Assembly: GCA_037892935.1 (NCBI GenBank)
Contig: JAYXKI010000020.1
Span: 124,001-188,000 of the forward strand
From: Phlebopus portentosus
Taxonomy: Eukaryota; Basidiomycota; Agaricomycetes; Boletales; Boletinellaceae
Reading direction: 5' to 3'
Length of the DNA stretch: 64,000 nt
How positions within the stretch are numbered: the stretch's first letter is position 1; every line of letters starts with the position of its first letter. A program made the translations under genes and the position numbers. Shown here in pieces: positions 13,101 to 24,559 of this stretch. Under the pieces are notes generated by a model, which was not told the DNA's origin, made no database searches, and saw only the letters and a list, made by a program, of their open reading frames with translations.

Positions 13101-14482
13101 CCAACGAAATCGTTCGAAGTCTATGGATTCGCTCTTCAGTGTAACGGTAAGGAATCATCCCAGTCCGTAGAGACGCCTACTTAAGCCAATCTGATTAGCG
13201 TTGCAATGTCGCTGCTCGCGAAATTCTCAATATCCTGCGTCTTTGGCGCAAGATTTACGGAACAGTGCGATACTGCCCAATCACGCTGATCCAGACGATA
13301 TTTGCCGCTGGGACGATATATATCCTGCAAGCGATGCAAGCAGCGTCGGGTCGACGGCCTGCAATGCAGTCTCAAGCTTCTGCGCTCGACAACCTGGAAG
13401 AGCTCGTCGGGTATCTCCGTGAGGTCTCCGAGAGCTGGGAGGCGGCAACGCGTATCGCAGATATATTTGAGAAGTTGCTCAAGGAGCAGAGGAGAGTTAT
13501 GCTTTCGGGTGCGAGTGTGGGTGGTCTCAGGAAGAAGGGGTCAAAGAAGAGGAGGAAGCTTGAGACATTGAGGGAGAATGAGAGTACTGTCCATGCTGCG
13601 CAGGAGGCGTCGGCGGACGGTGGCCATGCTCTTGCGCCGTTGCGGTCTTTGTCCGATGTGAAGACGGACGACGGAGGCGAGATGTCATCGCCGGCTATAC
13701 AGTCTTCAGCAACCAGTCCTGCTCTTCATCAGCATGGTCTTTCTTCTAGCGGATCCCAGCAGGTTTTCTTCTCTCCTTTGCTTCAAAGTTGCCCTACCGC
13801 AGGAATCTCGCCAGTTTTTACTTCTCCAATTGGTGATACCGCTCCGTTATCATTCGCATATAAGCAAGGGAGTCAAGACTCTAATGATCCTGCTATCACG
13901 ACCAGTCCTGACATGCAGGAATTTCCCGGGGCAAGCATACCCTCGTATCCAACTGGCTACTTCTCAGACGAGTCGTATCTATCGGACGCTGGACCGGCAT
14001 ATATGAACGTTGAGGACTTCAGCTTACTCTTTCCGAATTCCGTTGCGGATGCGTCTACGTCTCCATCTCAGCCGACAAGCAGTTTCATGCCCAGTGCCGA
14101 TCTTAGTTTCCTATTTAATACAGATACGGAAGTTAATATGGACGTCGTCATGCCTGGGTTGAGCTTATTCGATCCTACCGGGTTGACTTCGGGCGTCGGC
14201 GGATCAAGTTCGTTACAAGACTCGCCAACTGAACTTGGATCGGATAACCCGACTGGAACTGGTATGGACGTGTATGCAGACGCGATCGCGAGCAATGTAG
14301 ATCTGGGGGGCTTGGCGAACGCAAGTACGAGCGGTCGTACCCGTGACGATACCGTTCTTGATCCCCAGTCAGGAATGGGTGTGCACACCCCCAGTGTTGC
14401 GAATGGCGCAGAGGTCATGGATGATCGCACGCGCGCTTTATATGATATGCTCGCTGCTCTGAACTATCAGCAACAGTTCTAA
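10183..14482 (+). CDS. Zn2Cys6 transcription factor with fungal_trans domain, nirA-like
   Basis: Nine exons: 10183-10316, 10441-10501, 10559-11113, 11175-11740, 11796-12217, 12284-12785, 12847-12906, 12960-13146, 13199-14482. Phases close exactly and give 1,256 residues. Exons 1-3 rebuild a binuclear zinc cluster, C-x2-C-x6-C-x6-C-x2-C-x6-C (about residues 39-66). A leucine-zipper-like coil follows (LLRAEVDRLTREVESLRVQ). An acidic, Ser/Asp-rich linker leads to the middle homology (fungal_trans) domain from about residue 440, with FTSWCMRLIPEYFLRDMY, then HNMLLAVGTAFS, STRIAQALGL and LHRPFYQRN; it closes with CPITLIQTIFAAGTIYIL. The C-terminal ~390 residues are Ser/Asp/Pro-rich, plausibly an activation region. 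This order and the closing motif resemble the nitrate regulator NirA, but no nitrate genes are adjacent, so the target pathway is inference. It is expected to act in the nucleus on DNA. Confidence 0.88.
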
Positions 14483-14933
14483 TTATCTAATCGGTGATGG
14501 TCCATATGCATGTTTATTGGCTAATCCTAATGTTCGCTGGTCGAATTGCATTGCTATTTATCGCTCAATCAATGTACTTTGAATACATTCTACAATGCAA
14601 TTTAGTATTGGTTATTTAATCAACCTCTTTGGGCTGAATGATCATGGGCGTTGTGTCGTTGAATGGAGGAATTTGGATCATTCACACAGCCTCTTCGTGG
14701 CAAACATACTACCTTGGCCTTGGAAACGCACTAGTACTCTTTGGGTTATTGCAAAACATGGGAGCAAAGTTGAAAAGGTACAAAGGCTTGGATATATCCA
14801 CAACACAGAGATCGTATATTGAGCGTGGCGTGCATTGCGCTGATTATTCCCGTACCGTAAGCGCCGAAGCGGACGTGCGCGGAAAATTAGCTTCTCCTTC
14901 ACCATCTCATCTCATCCGAAGTTTAAATCCAAG
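14483..14933. other. Short intergenic region
   Basis: This holds the 3' flank of the regulator gene and AT-rich sequence. A short hydrophobic frame at about 14640-14760 (GGIWIIHTASSWQ) has no family I recognise and no clear continuation. Confidence 0.3.
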
Positions 14934-15595
14934 AGAGCGTGACAATATTTCTCATACTGCGAGAGCATTCAAAGTCGTGGTGGACAGGTTCAACAAGGCC
15001 TATAGCAGCATTGAGCCGGCACTGATGACTTCTGTATGGAGAGTCTCAGCGAGCGAAGGGCATTGGAGAGCGCTTGCAGGACGGACGCGCGGTACTTGTC
15101 AAAACTCTGCGGATACTGCAGGAGAGTGACGATGCCGATGCGCGAGTAGATGTGGCTCGCAGTGAGGTGATGGAGGCTGACTTGGAACATGCGAATTATG
15201 GTAACTCCCGTTCAAACGAACTGGTAGGTTTCATACTGAAAAAGGCAGAGAATGAAGAGAAGTAGCAGAAGAAGAAGAGGGCGGAGCTGGAAGGGATCGT
15301 GAGGGAGTTCAGAAATGCTCGGGAGAGCTTCCGTCGAGCCAGGTCGACATCTCCAGCATATACAGAGATAGGCACATGTTCCGCCTCAAGTTCGAAGCTG
15401 ATAATTTACTATATGACGTCCGGGCGGAAGATTTGAGAGTTCAGCCTAACATCTACCAAGTACGATTCTGGACGGATGATTTGAAACATATCAGCAGAGA
15501 CATGCAGGACGTACAACTGCAAAGAGAGGACTCTCGGAAGATCAGAGAGGCGAATCGAGATTGCGGAAGGCGAGAAGCGATATGGCCGCTCTGAG
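14934..15595 (+). pseudogene. Degenerate coiled-coil-like coding relic
   Basis: Charged, helix-forming peptides appear in shifting frames: a segment with AFKVVVDRFNKAYSSIE, then QDGRAVLVKTLRILQESDDA and ARSEVMEADLEHA, followed by an in-frame TAG inside a Lys/Glu-rich run (KKAENEEK, stop, QKKKRAELEGIVREFRNA). No splice pair removes the TAG cleanly. The Val-Val-Asp...Tyr phrase is reminiscent of the start of the conserved region in the coiled-coil proteins at 30540 and 38517, but this is weak. It could also be chance charged sequence. The functional family is unknown. Confidence 0.25.
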
Positions 15596-15599
15596 GCCA

Positions 15600-16235
15600 A
15601 AAGTCCTGGCTGAGGCTTGGGAACCGGAGGAGAGGAGATACTAGTCAGAACAGCGGAAGATTGGTTTAGGGGAATATTCGGTATCCCAAGCATCGGAGTG
15701 ATAACTCGGAAAAAAATTACGTAGAAAAGGGAATATAGGCCGAGCCTCACAAGCCATCTGCTACGATCCAGAATGGCGGCTCGACTACTCTACAAGACTT
15801 GGAACATAGTTCTGGGCATATGCCATCAAATCATCGCCACTGTACTGGTGTCTTCGCGTGAGCATCTAAGTTGCGGCATTACAGGTCAATGAGTGAATGA
15901 ACATGAGCAAGCCATCTGAGTTCGGGTCGGTGGGATCCTGCCGCGAGACTCCGAATTTGTCGATCATACAACGATCCTGTAGATCACTGCCGATCAGTAT
16001 TTCCTTATTACCTTCCGGTTCGTATAAAATAAAACAAAGGATTCTTGGAATAATGTTCTGCTAAGTGTACTTAGACGAGAACAGAGAGTGCCTAAATTTT
16101 AGTCAGATGAAATTCGACAGCACTAGAGGATTAAACACCAAACTGAACGGATCAAAAAACGACCATTAGTACTATATACGTCTATGTCTAACTAGTACTA
16201 TCTCAAAGGTATCAAGCTGTACAGAGTGAAACCTT
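15600..16235. other. Intergenic region with no supported gene
   Basis: This contains the 3' flank of the minus-strand mannosidase gene. I see only short ORFs. Confidence 0.4.
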
Positions 16236-18591
16236 TCACCGCCCCGGGATCCTATATGCCTCTTTCTCATCCCTACTCCATTCAAAGATCGGGAACGGAT
16301 GCGCTTCTGTATTAAGGACGAACTTATCCATTGGGATCGGGTCTTTGTCGGGCGGGAGGAACATCAGGTAGAGGTACTTCCAAGTTTCTGCTAATGCGTA
16401 GCTGTACGGACAATTCGTGAGGGTGAAGTAAATAAATAGTGACAGAGAGGACGTACCTAGGCATCTCATCGAGAGGGACGAACACCTCCGGCATACGCCA
16501 ATCCATAATACTAACACTTGCGTACCCTTGCGGCATGCGACAGTTTGCCTCGATGGCGAGGAAGATCTGCCATGCCCGGTCTCGCCAGACCTCGTCGCCC
16601 GTTGTACGCCACATGACGTACAAACTTTCAATTGTCTAGAATTTACGTGCGTGAGAACGAGCCAGGGAAGGGGTAGAGAAAGATGAAGGTAAAGAGAGTG
16701 AACGTCGCGCACCTCAGGTCTCAGCAGGAACTTGTGTTGCAACGGGAAGTACTCCTTCCTCTCATCGCTTGCATTGGGCATCGGCTCTGTCACACCTCCC
16801 TCGCCATTCTTCCTAGGTACTCCAGGAGGTGATCCCTTACCCCCAACCTTCCTCCACCTCTCAAGCGCATCGAACCATTTTTCGTCCGTCCTTAATTTCA
16901 CCATACCGTCACCGTCATCGTAGTCTCCAGTTCGATACGGGATCCATTCCCCACCGGGTCTTAGCCTCCCGTGATCCATCCTCTCGAACAACACTTCCTC
17001 GGGCGCCAGTCCGTGAGAATCGTCAGCGTACATGAGCCAACAGCTGTACGCGAGCCCGTCTGCAGCCCATTTGTGGAGCGCGCGTTCTGCTGGAGGGAGC
17101 TCCTCGCCTAGAGAGTGAACTCCGAGAGCGAGGAGACCCGGGAGGAAGCAGGATAAGTGCTCGAACTTACGAGAGGGTTCGATTTGCATGACGGAAGGAT
17201 CAGATGGTGAGGTAGAAACAAAGACGTCCGTCACATAGAGAATATGACGATTGGGTGAAAGGTAGAGTAGGTTTTTGATCATGCCGGTCATGGACGAGAT
17301 GTCTGTAATAGGATATAATTACAATAGCAGAAATATTGGATTGACGAAAGACACGAACACATGTCGCGTAACCGCGTTTCGGTCTTGTTTGATAGAAGGT
17401 ACTGTTTCAAAAGATATTCATACGCACTGTCAGCCAACGCTCCGATGGTGAGATGACCTTCGCGACAATTTCAACTCGAAATGACCACAAGAGAGTAAGC
17501 AGGGATCTCACTGTCAGCCATTTCTCCTGTAGTGATATTCCACTCAGTATACCACATCCCATCCGGCAGTTGATTTCTTTCGAACCAGTCCCAGGTCTTA
17601 TCCGACTAGGAAGAGCTGTTGGCACTCGATTTACAATCTAAGGAGATCAATACATACCAAAGTATAATACTTCCGATTTCCAGTCAAATACGCGAGATAC
17701 TTGTATTCCATCTGACACGATGCAATTTCGGCCAAAACAACATTTTGATCCCTAGGACCAAGGTCTATCTCTCCACTTCGGTGTTTATCAGCAAACATGT
17801 TCTCTTTCAATATGATAGTGGAAGCAAGACCTACGTGTCCGGGTTGATCATGAATGCCGGCATACCAGTGTCGGTGTTATAAGCAGGGAGCAGCTTTTGG
17901 CCAAGCTCGTCGGCCTTGTTCAGGAGCACCCGACGACCCGAAAGTGCATATGCAGAAAGAAGGCCACCTAGGTAGCGGATAACTGTCTCAAAGAACATAA
18001 CATCATATCTCTACAACAAACGAATCAGGTCTATGATCTCGAAGAATATTTTAGCACCACGTACGCGGTGTTTACGAAAGTCCACTGCGGAGATGTAGTT
18101 GACCGCGCGCTCGAACTGGGGCTTCATATTCATGAGCCAGAGCGTATCGAGTGAATCAAACATAGAAACGCCCCATCCATTAAAACTATATCAGAACCCT
18201 CAATAACCAGACTCCAGCACCGAACTATAAATAGAACGTACTTCTGGGTACTCGCATTCCTCAGTGGTCTCAACTCGTCTGCGGGTATCGCCCACCGCTC
18301 ATACGCAGAATATGCATGTCCGAACGCCTCCTTTACCGCTTCTGCTCTCCTTTCTCTTGGCCAATGGCTGTAATCTGGTTTCTCTGGAGGAAATAACCGC
18401 CACCTGGTGCGTAAAGCTGACGAAGATGGCCAGAGGAGATACAACGCAAAGCAGAGGAGAGAAGCGGCAAGAATGAGGGTCGTACGCGAGCGAGTGTATA
18501 CATGACGCATTAAGAATCGGTGAATTGGCCCTGAGTCAAGCAGACTCTGGTTGCGAGTGTGATGCTTTTGGCGCGAGTAAGTGGGGAGCAT
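16236..18591 (-). CDS. GH47 class I alpha-1,2-mannosidase
   Basis: Ten exons on the minus strand: 18591-18242, 18185-18065, 18010-17835, 17775-17658, 17605-17512, 17457-17359, 17302-16713, 16635-16457, 16401-16236. A possible tenth break was not needed, so nine exons are placed. All phases close, giving 630 residues. The N-terminus has a single membrane segment after a basic stretch (TLILAASLLCFALYLLW, about residues 38-54), the type II anchor expected of an ER/Golgi glycosidase. GH47 motifs appear in order: GWGVSMFDSLDTLWLM, FFETVIRYLGGLLSAY, DSAYEYLLKQYLL (catalytic Glu), FEHLSCFLPGLLALG, RPETIESLYVMWR (catalytic Glu), DEMPSYALAETWKYLYLMF and LNTEAHPFPI (the calcium-binding Thr). The family trims mannose from N-glycans, acting in the secretory pathway. 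The segment that reads DHL in many members reads EHL here. It is divergent from the transporter at 20660, 2 kb away. Confidence 0.92.
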
Positions 18592-20454
18592 CTTGTCTCT
18601 GACCGGGCTATGTGTTATGTGGCGAAAGCAGGAAGCGAAGGAATGGCTGGCAACGGTCTAGTCGAGTAACAGCTCTATTTTACGGCTCTACGACTGAGAT
18701 GACGGCGGACATGAGCAAAGTGCACCCGATAGCTGAGTATGCAAAGTCAAGAAGAACCGAAAGATACGACCCCCTAATTTCGATGAGCAAACTGACTTGG
18801 CTTCAAAGCTAAGACAATGTTGATCGTAGGCTGCTGAATGCTTGTCGCGAAAGAAGATGATAGTTGAAGACAAGAAAGAGTGCCAGCAGTTTCATTTTCT
18901 AATTTTGATTCTGTCTCCACCTGCACCGCAGCCAGTGATCTCTCTCTCCCCTCGCTTCTGTGGTGACCGCAGCACCAAGGCCTGCGTCATGTTCTCACGA
19001 TCACACCCATCATGACGTTTTCTCGCCCGTTTCCTCCACCCACCATCTTCAAGTCTATCCAAACCACTTGTTAGTACCGAAAGGGCTTCAAACACTGAAC
19101 TTCACTGATGGTTTTGTGTTGTTCAAGCTGTCCGCGCAACTACTGTACAATATTTACTCAGTAGCTGAGTCTTGGCCGTTAACTGCCAGTCAAAGACCCG
19201 ATGACGTTGGATTGAGCTGAATCGTTGATTCTTTTCTTTCTTGTCTTGTTCTTCCCAGATCACTGAACAGGGATCTCCAACTTTCTGTCGCTCGCAAGCG
19301 ATGCTCGCCGGTGTACAGTCTCAGATCGATAAAGTTGGCTTCTTGGTCCTTCTCCTATCAGGTCATTTGTGCTTTCTGTTACATGGGATTGCAACCATCA
19401 TCTACAGATGATAAGCATTTTGGACTTGGACGGTACACCTGGCTCTCAAGGTATACCTTACGTCCTAGCTTTCCAACAGCGTTACTCTTTTTCTTCGAGG
19501 ATCCCCAGAGTTGCAACGCGATTGGCGTCTCCATTAAACTGCGGAGATTCCTTTGCGATATGATTATTCGTACCTTTTACACAGTCGCACCCAATGTGGT
19601 ACGCCGTAGTAAATCAGATAATGTCAATAAGACTGACACAGTGACATGTTTCTCATTGCTCCGTCCGATGATCTGAATGCATCTACTCTGCCGCATCAAA
19701 GATGTCGAAGAAGCATATGCTCAGAACTCTACCGGAATTTCGGCCGGAGTCATATATTTTGCTGCTGCATATCTCGGCTTGGATTTGGCGGAAGTTTCAG
19801 GTACGAGAGCTCCCTATGGAACGGTGATGGCGAGCTCGTCGACGAGTTGACCCTATTGTCTGGATTGTCTGGGAATGAAGGCGACTCTGCCAGACCGATA
19901 TCCAAACCCGGAGTTGCCCGAGAAATAAAAGCACATGCCTAGTACGTAGATTATAAACCTTATGTTACTAATCTCGAATAGCCCTCGCTGTTCTTCGGTG
20001 TTATTCTATTCTGCGCGACTGACGACCCTGCATCGGCCTTCAACGCGAGTTCCCGAGTCCGTCCTCATTGCTAACACCATCGGCGGCCGCCAACCCTCCA
20101 TTGTCGCGTTAGACGTCGGTACCCCGCCGACGTTCTTCTCCAACTTTGTGGGGGACTTCAATGAACACTGTCGATGGTACATGCATACCTCGTCTCCTCA
20201 TCTGACGCTCTCTGAAACGACTGAAATCATTGAAAAATGGTTTCAGGTCCAGGTGCGTTTCTGGAATGTATGACTAGATATATTTGACATTCTGGACGCG
20301 TTGAACGAGGGTAATAAATACGAACACATTTGTTGGCTGACATCAACACGCTTGGCGTGGTACCGTGACCCAAGGTCGAAAACGGGGGAATGAGCTTGAG
20401 CAGACTCTCGGAGCTCACGCGCCCGGGAGTGCTTGTGCCTGCCTCTGTAGAACA
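18592..20454. other. Intergenic region with possible unrecognised gene fragments
   Basis: This is the divergent promoter interval between the mannosidase and the first sugar transporter. Between about 19590 and 20270 short protein-like phrases occur in different frames (SAGVIYFAAAYLGLDLAEVS, then HLTLSETTEIIEKWFQ). They could be exons of a small gene or relics. I could not join them with a consistent splice model, so no gene is called. Confidence 0.3.
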
Positions 20455-20460
20455 TATAAA
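20455..20460 (+). promoter_or_regulatory. TATA box of first sugar transporter gene
   Basis: TATAAA lies 205 bp upstream of the ATG at 20660, followed by a C/T-rich tract. The downstream paralog has the same element at almost the same distance (212 bp), which supports a real core promoter. Confidence 0.55.
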
Positions 20461-20659
20461 TTGTCATGCTTCGCCCCCTTTTTGCTCTCCGCTGCAAGTC
20501 CGACTCGCATCCTTCTATTTGACAGTTAATCTCTCCTTGCCTCTTTTAAACTCGCCTTCCATAAAGCGTAGAGTAGAGCCCACACCCCACCCCCACTACA
20601 CCTATTTGGATAGAATCTTCGCTCTTCTTTGACTGGTCTTCCGTTGCTAATCCGTCAAC

Positions 20660-22970
20660 ATGGAGAAGGCCGAGCTGAGGGAGAGTGTAGATCAAGACCG
20701 CCAAAATCGTGACCGCCAAAGTCGCGATCTCCATCGCGGATTGGGTCGCACTCTTTTCTACGTCAAGGGCCTGCCTGTCAGTGCCTTCTCGATCGTCCTA
20801 GCAGGAATAGCGTCTGTAGGTGGTTTCATCTTTGGTTACGATACTGGTCAAATCTCTGGTGAGTTGTTCTCCCTGTTCCGCGCTACGTTGGTATTGACCC
20901 CTCCCTCTGTCTTGTAGATATGCTCATCATGGACGACTTTTTGACCCGATTTGGAGACTGTGATCCTATAACTGGGGTCTGCCATTTCAGCAATGTCCGG
21001 AGTGGTCTTATCGTCGGCTTGCTCAGTATCGGTACACTGTTCGGTGCAATTGGCGGCGCTACGTAAGTTCATCATCTGCTGGTATCTTATTATATATTGG
21101 CATACGTATTCATGCATATCTCTCTCTTGATAGAGTGGCAGATGTCTTCGGCCGTAGAAATGCGATGTCTTTGGAATGCCTGATATTCACTGTTGGTATA
21201 GTCATCCAACTGGCTTCTATCGACGCATGGTATCAGGTTGCTATTGGCCGTCTCATAGCTGGTGTTGGAGTCGGCGGCTTGTCCGCTGCTGTACCTATGT
21301 ACCAAGGTCAGTGACTCTTTGCATATCGTTTATAACCGCGGAGGAACACTGTCACTAATTGCATTACAACATTTACTTTCGGGAAAACTATGCAGCTGAG
21401 ACTGCTCCTGCACAAATTCGTGGTTCACTTACCGCAACATACCAGTTGTTCATTACGTTCGGTCTCTTGGTAGCGTACTGTATCTGTATCGGGACGCGCA
21501 CTATTGACGGCCCCGCATCGTGGAGGACAGTCGTGGGCATTGGTCTCGTATTCTCCACCTTCCTGGGCGTAACGATCCAATTCATGCCCGAATCGCCTCG
21601 TTGGTGCACACGAAACGGGAAGGTAGAGCAGGCGCGCGCTGCAATTGCAAAAGTCCGCGCCTTACCCTTGGACGACTCGATCGTCACAACGGAAATGGAC
21701 GAAATCTTGGACAGTATCGAGGTTGAGCTGGGTGTGAGCAGGGAGAGGTTCATTGCCGGAGATGCGCCTACAATGAGAGAAGTGATAGCTGCGCAGGGCG
21801 GCGGTGGTTCGACTTATCGTGAGGTCCTTAAACAGTGGTTCAGTCTTTTCAAGGGCTACAAACGCGGTTCCTCGCGTATTGGCTACCGAACGATGTTAGG
21901 GATATCTCTGCAGGCTTTACAGCAACTTACTGGCGCGAATTACTTGTGCGTCGTCTTTTACTTACTTTTGGGTCTAAAGTTTGATTTCTATCTCCGCAGC
22001 TTCTACTACGGCGCGACAGTCTTCCAATCCGTCGGTATCGATGATTCGTTTGTGACGCAGATTATCCTGGGCGTAGTTAACTTTGTGTGCACGTTCCCCT
22101 CACTTTGGATCCTGGAGCGGTTCGGACGGAGAAATCCGCTCATTTGCGGTGGTATCTGGCAGAGTGTCTGGCTATTCTGCTTCGCTGCTGCCGGAACAGC
22201 GAAGGATCCGACGGAAGACGAGGGTATTGGCAAATTCATGATTGTCTCTACCTGCTTCTTCATTGCTGGGTTCGCTATGACTTGGGGACGTGAGTGGTTC
22301 TCTCTCCTTTCATCTCCTATCAGTTATTTACCGACACCTGGGCATTTAGCGGCAATTTGGATTCTTATGGGCGAAACCTTCCCGACGTACACTCGTGCTC
22401 GACAAGGTGCTCTCGGTACCGCATCCAATTGGCTATGGGTGAGTTTACTCTTTATTCCATTCCTGAGTGTGTTTCACTTTTCATTATTTCTGAACGCCTG
22501 TTGGTTGTTTGAACAGAACTTCCTTATTGCTTTCTTCACGCCCTTCATCACCTCCGCGATCGACTTCAGTTACGGATTCGTCTTTGCATCGGGTAACTTC
22601 CTTGGCATGTTGGTTGTCTTCTTCTTCCTGTACGAGTCGTCCGGCCTGACGTTGGAAAATGTCGATTTGGTGCGTTGAAATCCTTGCACGTGCCGATCTA
22701 TTCACATCATATTTAACGTGTGGCTCTGTCCTTCAGATGTATCGTGACCCGCATGCACTGCCGTGGAAGTCACGGTCGTGGTACCCAGCAGGCTACAATT
22801 CCCGCGCAGAGGTGGAAGCGGAGACACGGAAAGTTTTGGAGGAGAAGAAACAAGCGGAGACACAAAGAATTTTGGAGGAGCATGGACGTACGGTCCCAGT
22901 GAAGCGAGACACTTCCTATGCTCCCGGTACTGACAGTACCCCTGGGCACAATGGTTCCATGGCCGCATGA
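20660..22970 (+). CDS. MFS sugar (hexose) transporter, copy 1
   Basis: Eight exons: 20660-20858, 20918-21062, 21134-21306, 21396-21945, 22000-22289, 22350-22438, 22517-22669, 22737-22970. Phases close and give 610 residues. Sugar-porter signatures appear in order: GGFIFGYDTGQIS in TM1, DVFGRRNAM after TM2, PESPRW at the start of the central loop, QQLTGANYFFYYG in TM7, ERFGRR between TM8 and TM9, and WGPAIWILMGETFPTYTRAR in TM10. The layout is that of a 12-TM plasma-membrane proton or facilitated monosaccharide carrier of the fungal HXT/RCO3 type. The substrate cannot be told from sequence. The C-terminal cytoplasmic tail is charged, with a short repeated KVLEEKKQAETQRILEE helix absent from the neighbour copy. 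It forms a tandem pair with 24560-26813, with every intron at the same position and phase. Confidence 0.93.
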
Positions 22971-24342
22971 CGGCATCTTCCGTGATGAAAGGAAAATGCA
23001 GAACGATAACGATGTAGGTGTAGGTTGATAGGATGGACGACTATAACGACAGCCACTACTTACCCACGAAGACCCTCACTCACGATTCTTTAATTATTGG
23101 CTTCATCATTCACGTTGTTTGTTCCGTAATTCTTCGCAGGAGGGATTCTGAGATGGGACGAGAAGAGATTCGAGATATCTTCACTTCCTAGCTGGTATTA
23201 TTATTAGCACAGCTCCGATTCGGGTTGTATTGTTGTAGATGTAATTCATTCACTATATCATATACTTCGCGACGGAGTTCATCAATATAACGGGCATTCC
23301 ACTTATTTACTCGAATGTGCCGCGAGGCACTGTAAGAAAGTTCCGCGGACGGGCAGGGGCTTGGACTTTCGGCCGGACGAGACACTTGTCGCATGCGGTT
23401 GCAAAATATGACACCGGATCAAGGCGTAACTTCAGAGAGGCATGAGTCGACTCGGCAGGAACCATAAGCATTCTGAAGAACATCGCAAGTTCCGTAACAA
23501 GAAATGATAATCTAGAATTCCGGTCGGGAAACATGGGTGGAAGCGGTGAGGTTCTGAGGTGAGTACGGTACGGGTAGGTATGGGCTGAACAATAGTAATC
23601 GGCTGCGCGGGGAAATGTAGGATTGATGAGATCGACTTTGTGCCTGGTTTTACAGACTGAGCAATAGTAATTCCGAACTCTGAGTCGCGTAGATGACCAC
23701 TGAAACGGACAACATGGATGAGGAACGAAAGTGATGTCCAGATCCGCTTACCTCGGCAAGTCGGCCCGAGCTGGAAAACGACCACATGGTTAGTATCGAG
23801 CCTTATAAAGTAGGGATTAGTCATTGGGCAAAGTGTGTTCACTTCGCGGTCACGGCTTCGGACTGATGGTAACGGTGATAATGCACCGGCGGCAGAATAA
23901 TGAGGAACTCGGGGGCACATCTTGTCTTCCGACTCCGAGGAACATAAGTGGGACATATTGCTTGCGACGTCGGCAGCCGTCACAGTCCCGATGCGCGCAG
24001 AGAGATACTCGTGCTGGCTTTCGAGGACTTGGTCGCGCTGAGGATCAAGTTAAAGCATGGTTCGAACCTCTCTCAGCTGACACTCTCTCCGAAACGATGA
24101 ACAGATAGAAGTGAACCAATCGCGGATGTTGACCGGTGTTTGTCTCAGAGACTGATAGATACACAATATGGGTGGGTGGGGCGAGAGTTGCGGGCACTTT
24201 GATGGCTGACATCATTGCATACGGCCTTGCATCGGGTTGCATAAGTACCGCGCTCGTCATTCGGCTCAACGGATTTCATTCCAGACCCAGATGAGAATGT
24301 CTATCCGGCCGGCTCGCAGAAACATAAAAATAGAATAAAACA
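22971..24342. other. Intergenic region between the transporter duplicates
   Basis: No gene is supported. The final ~250 bases are A- and then C/T-rich and serve as promoter and leader of the second transporter. Confidence 0.45.
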
Positions 24343-24348
24343 TATAAA
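24343..24348 (+). promoter_or_regulatory. TATA box of second sugar transporter gene
   Basis: TATAAA within an A-rich run lies 212 bp upstream of the ATG at 24560 and is followed by a long C/T-rich leader, mirroring the first copy. Confidence 0.55.
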
Positions 24349-24559
24349 ATACACAATCCCCTCGCTTCTTCGAGATCTCCACTCATACCTCCGCGAAACC
24401 CCCGTTTCACATATCCTGCTATCTCACTCTATCCGCTTCGCTTTTCTTTTAATCTTACTCTTCCCCCGCACCCCGTCTCCACCTCCACGCCTTTTTTGCC
24501 TCACTTACCTGATCCATATTGTCTTCTGCTTTGCCAACTTCTGAGCTGTTACAAGCAAT

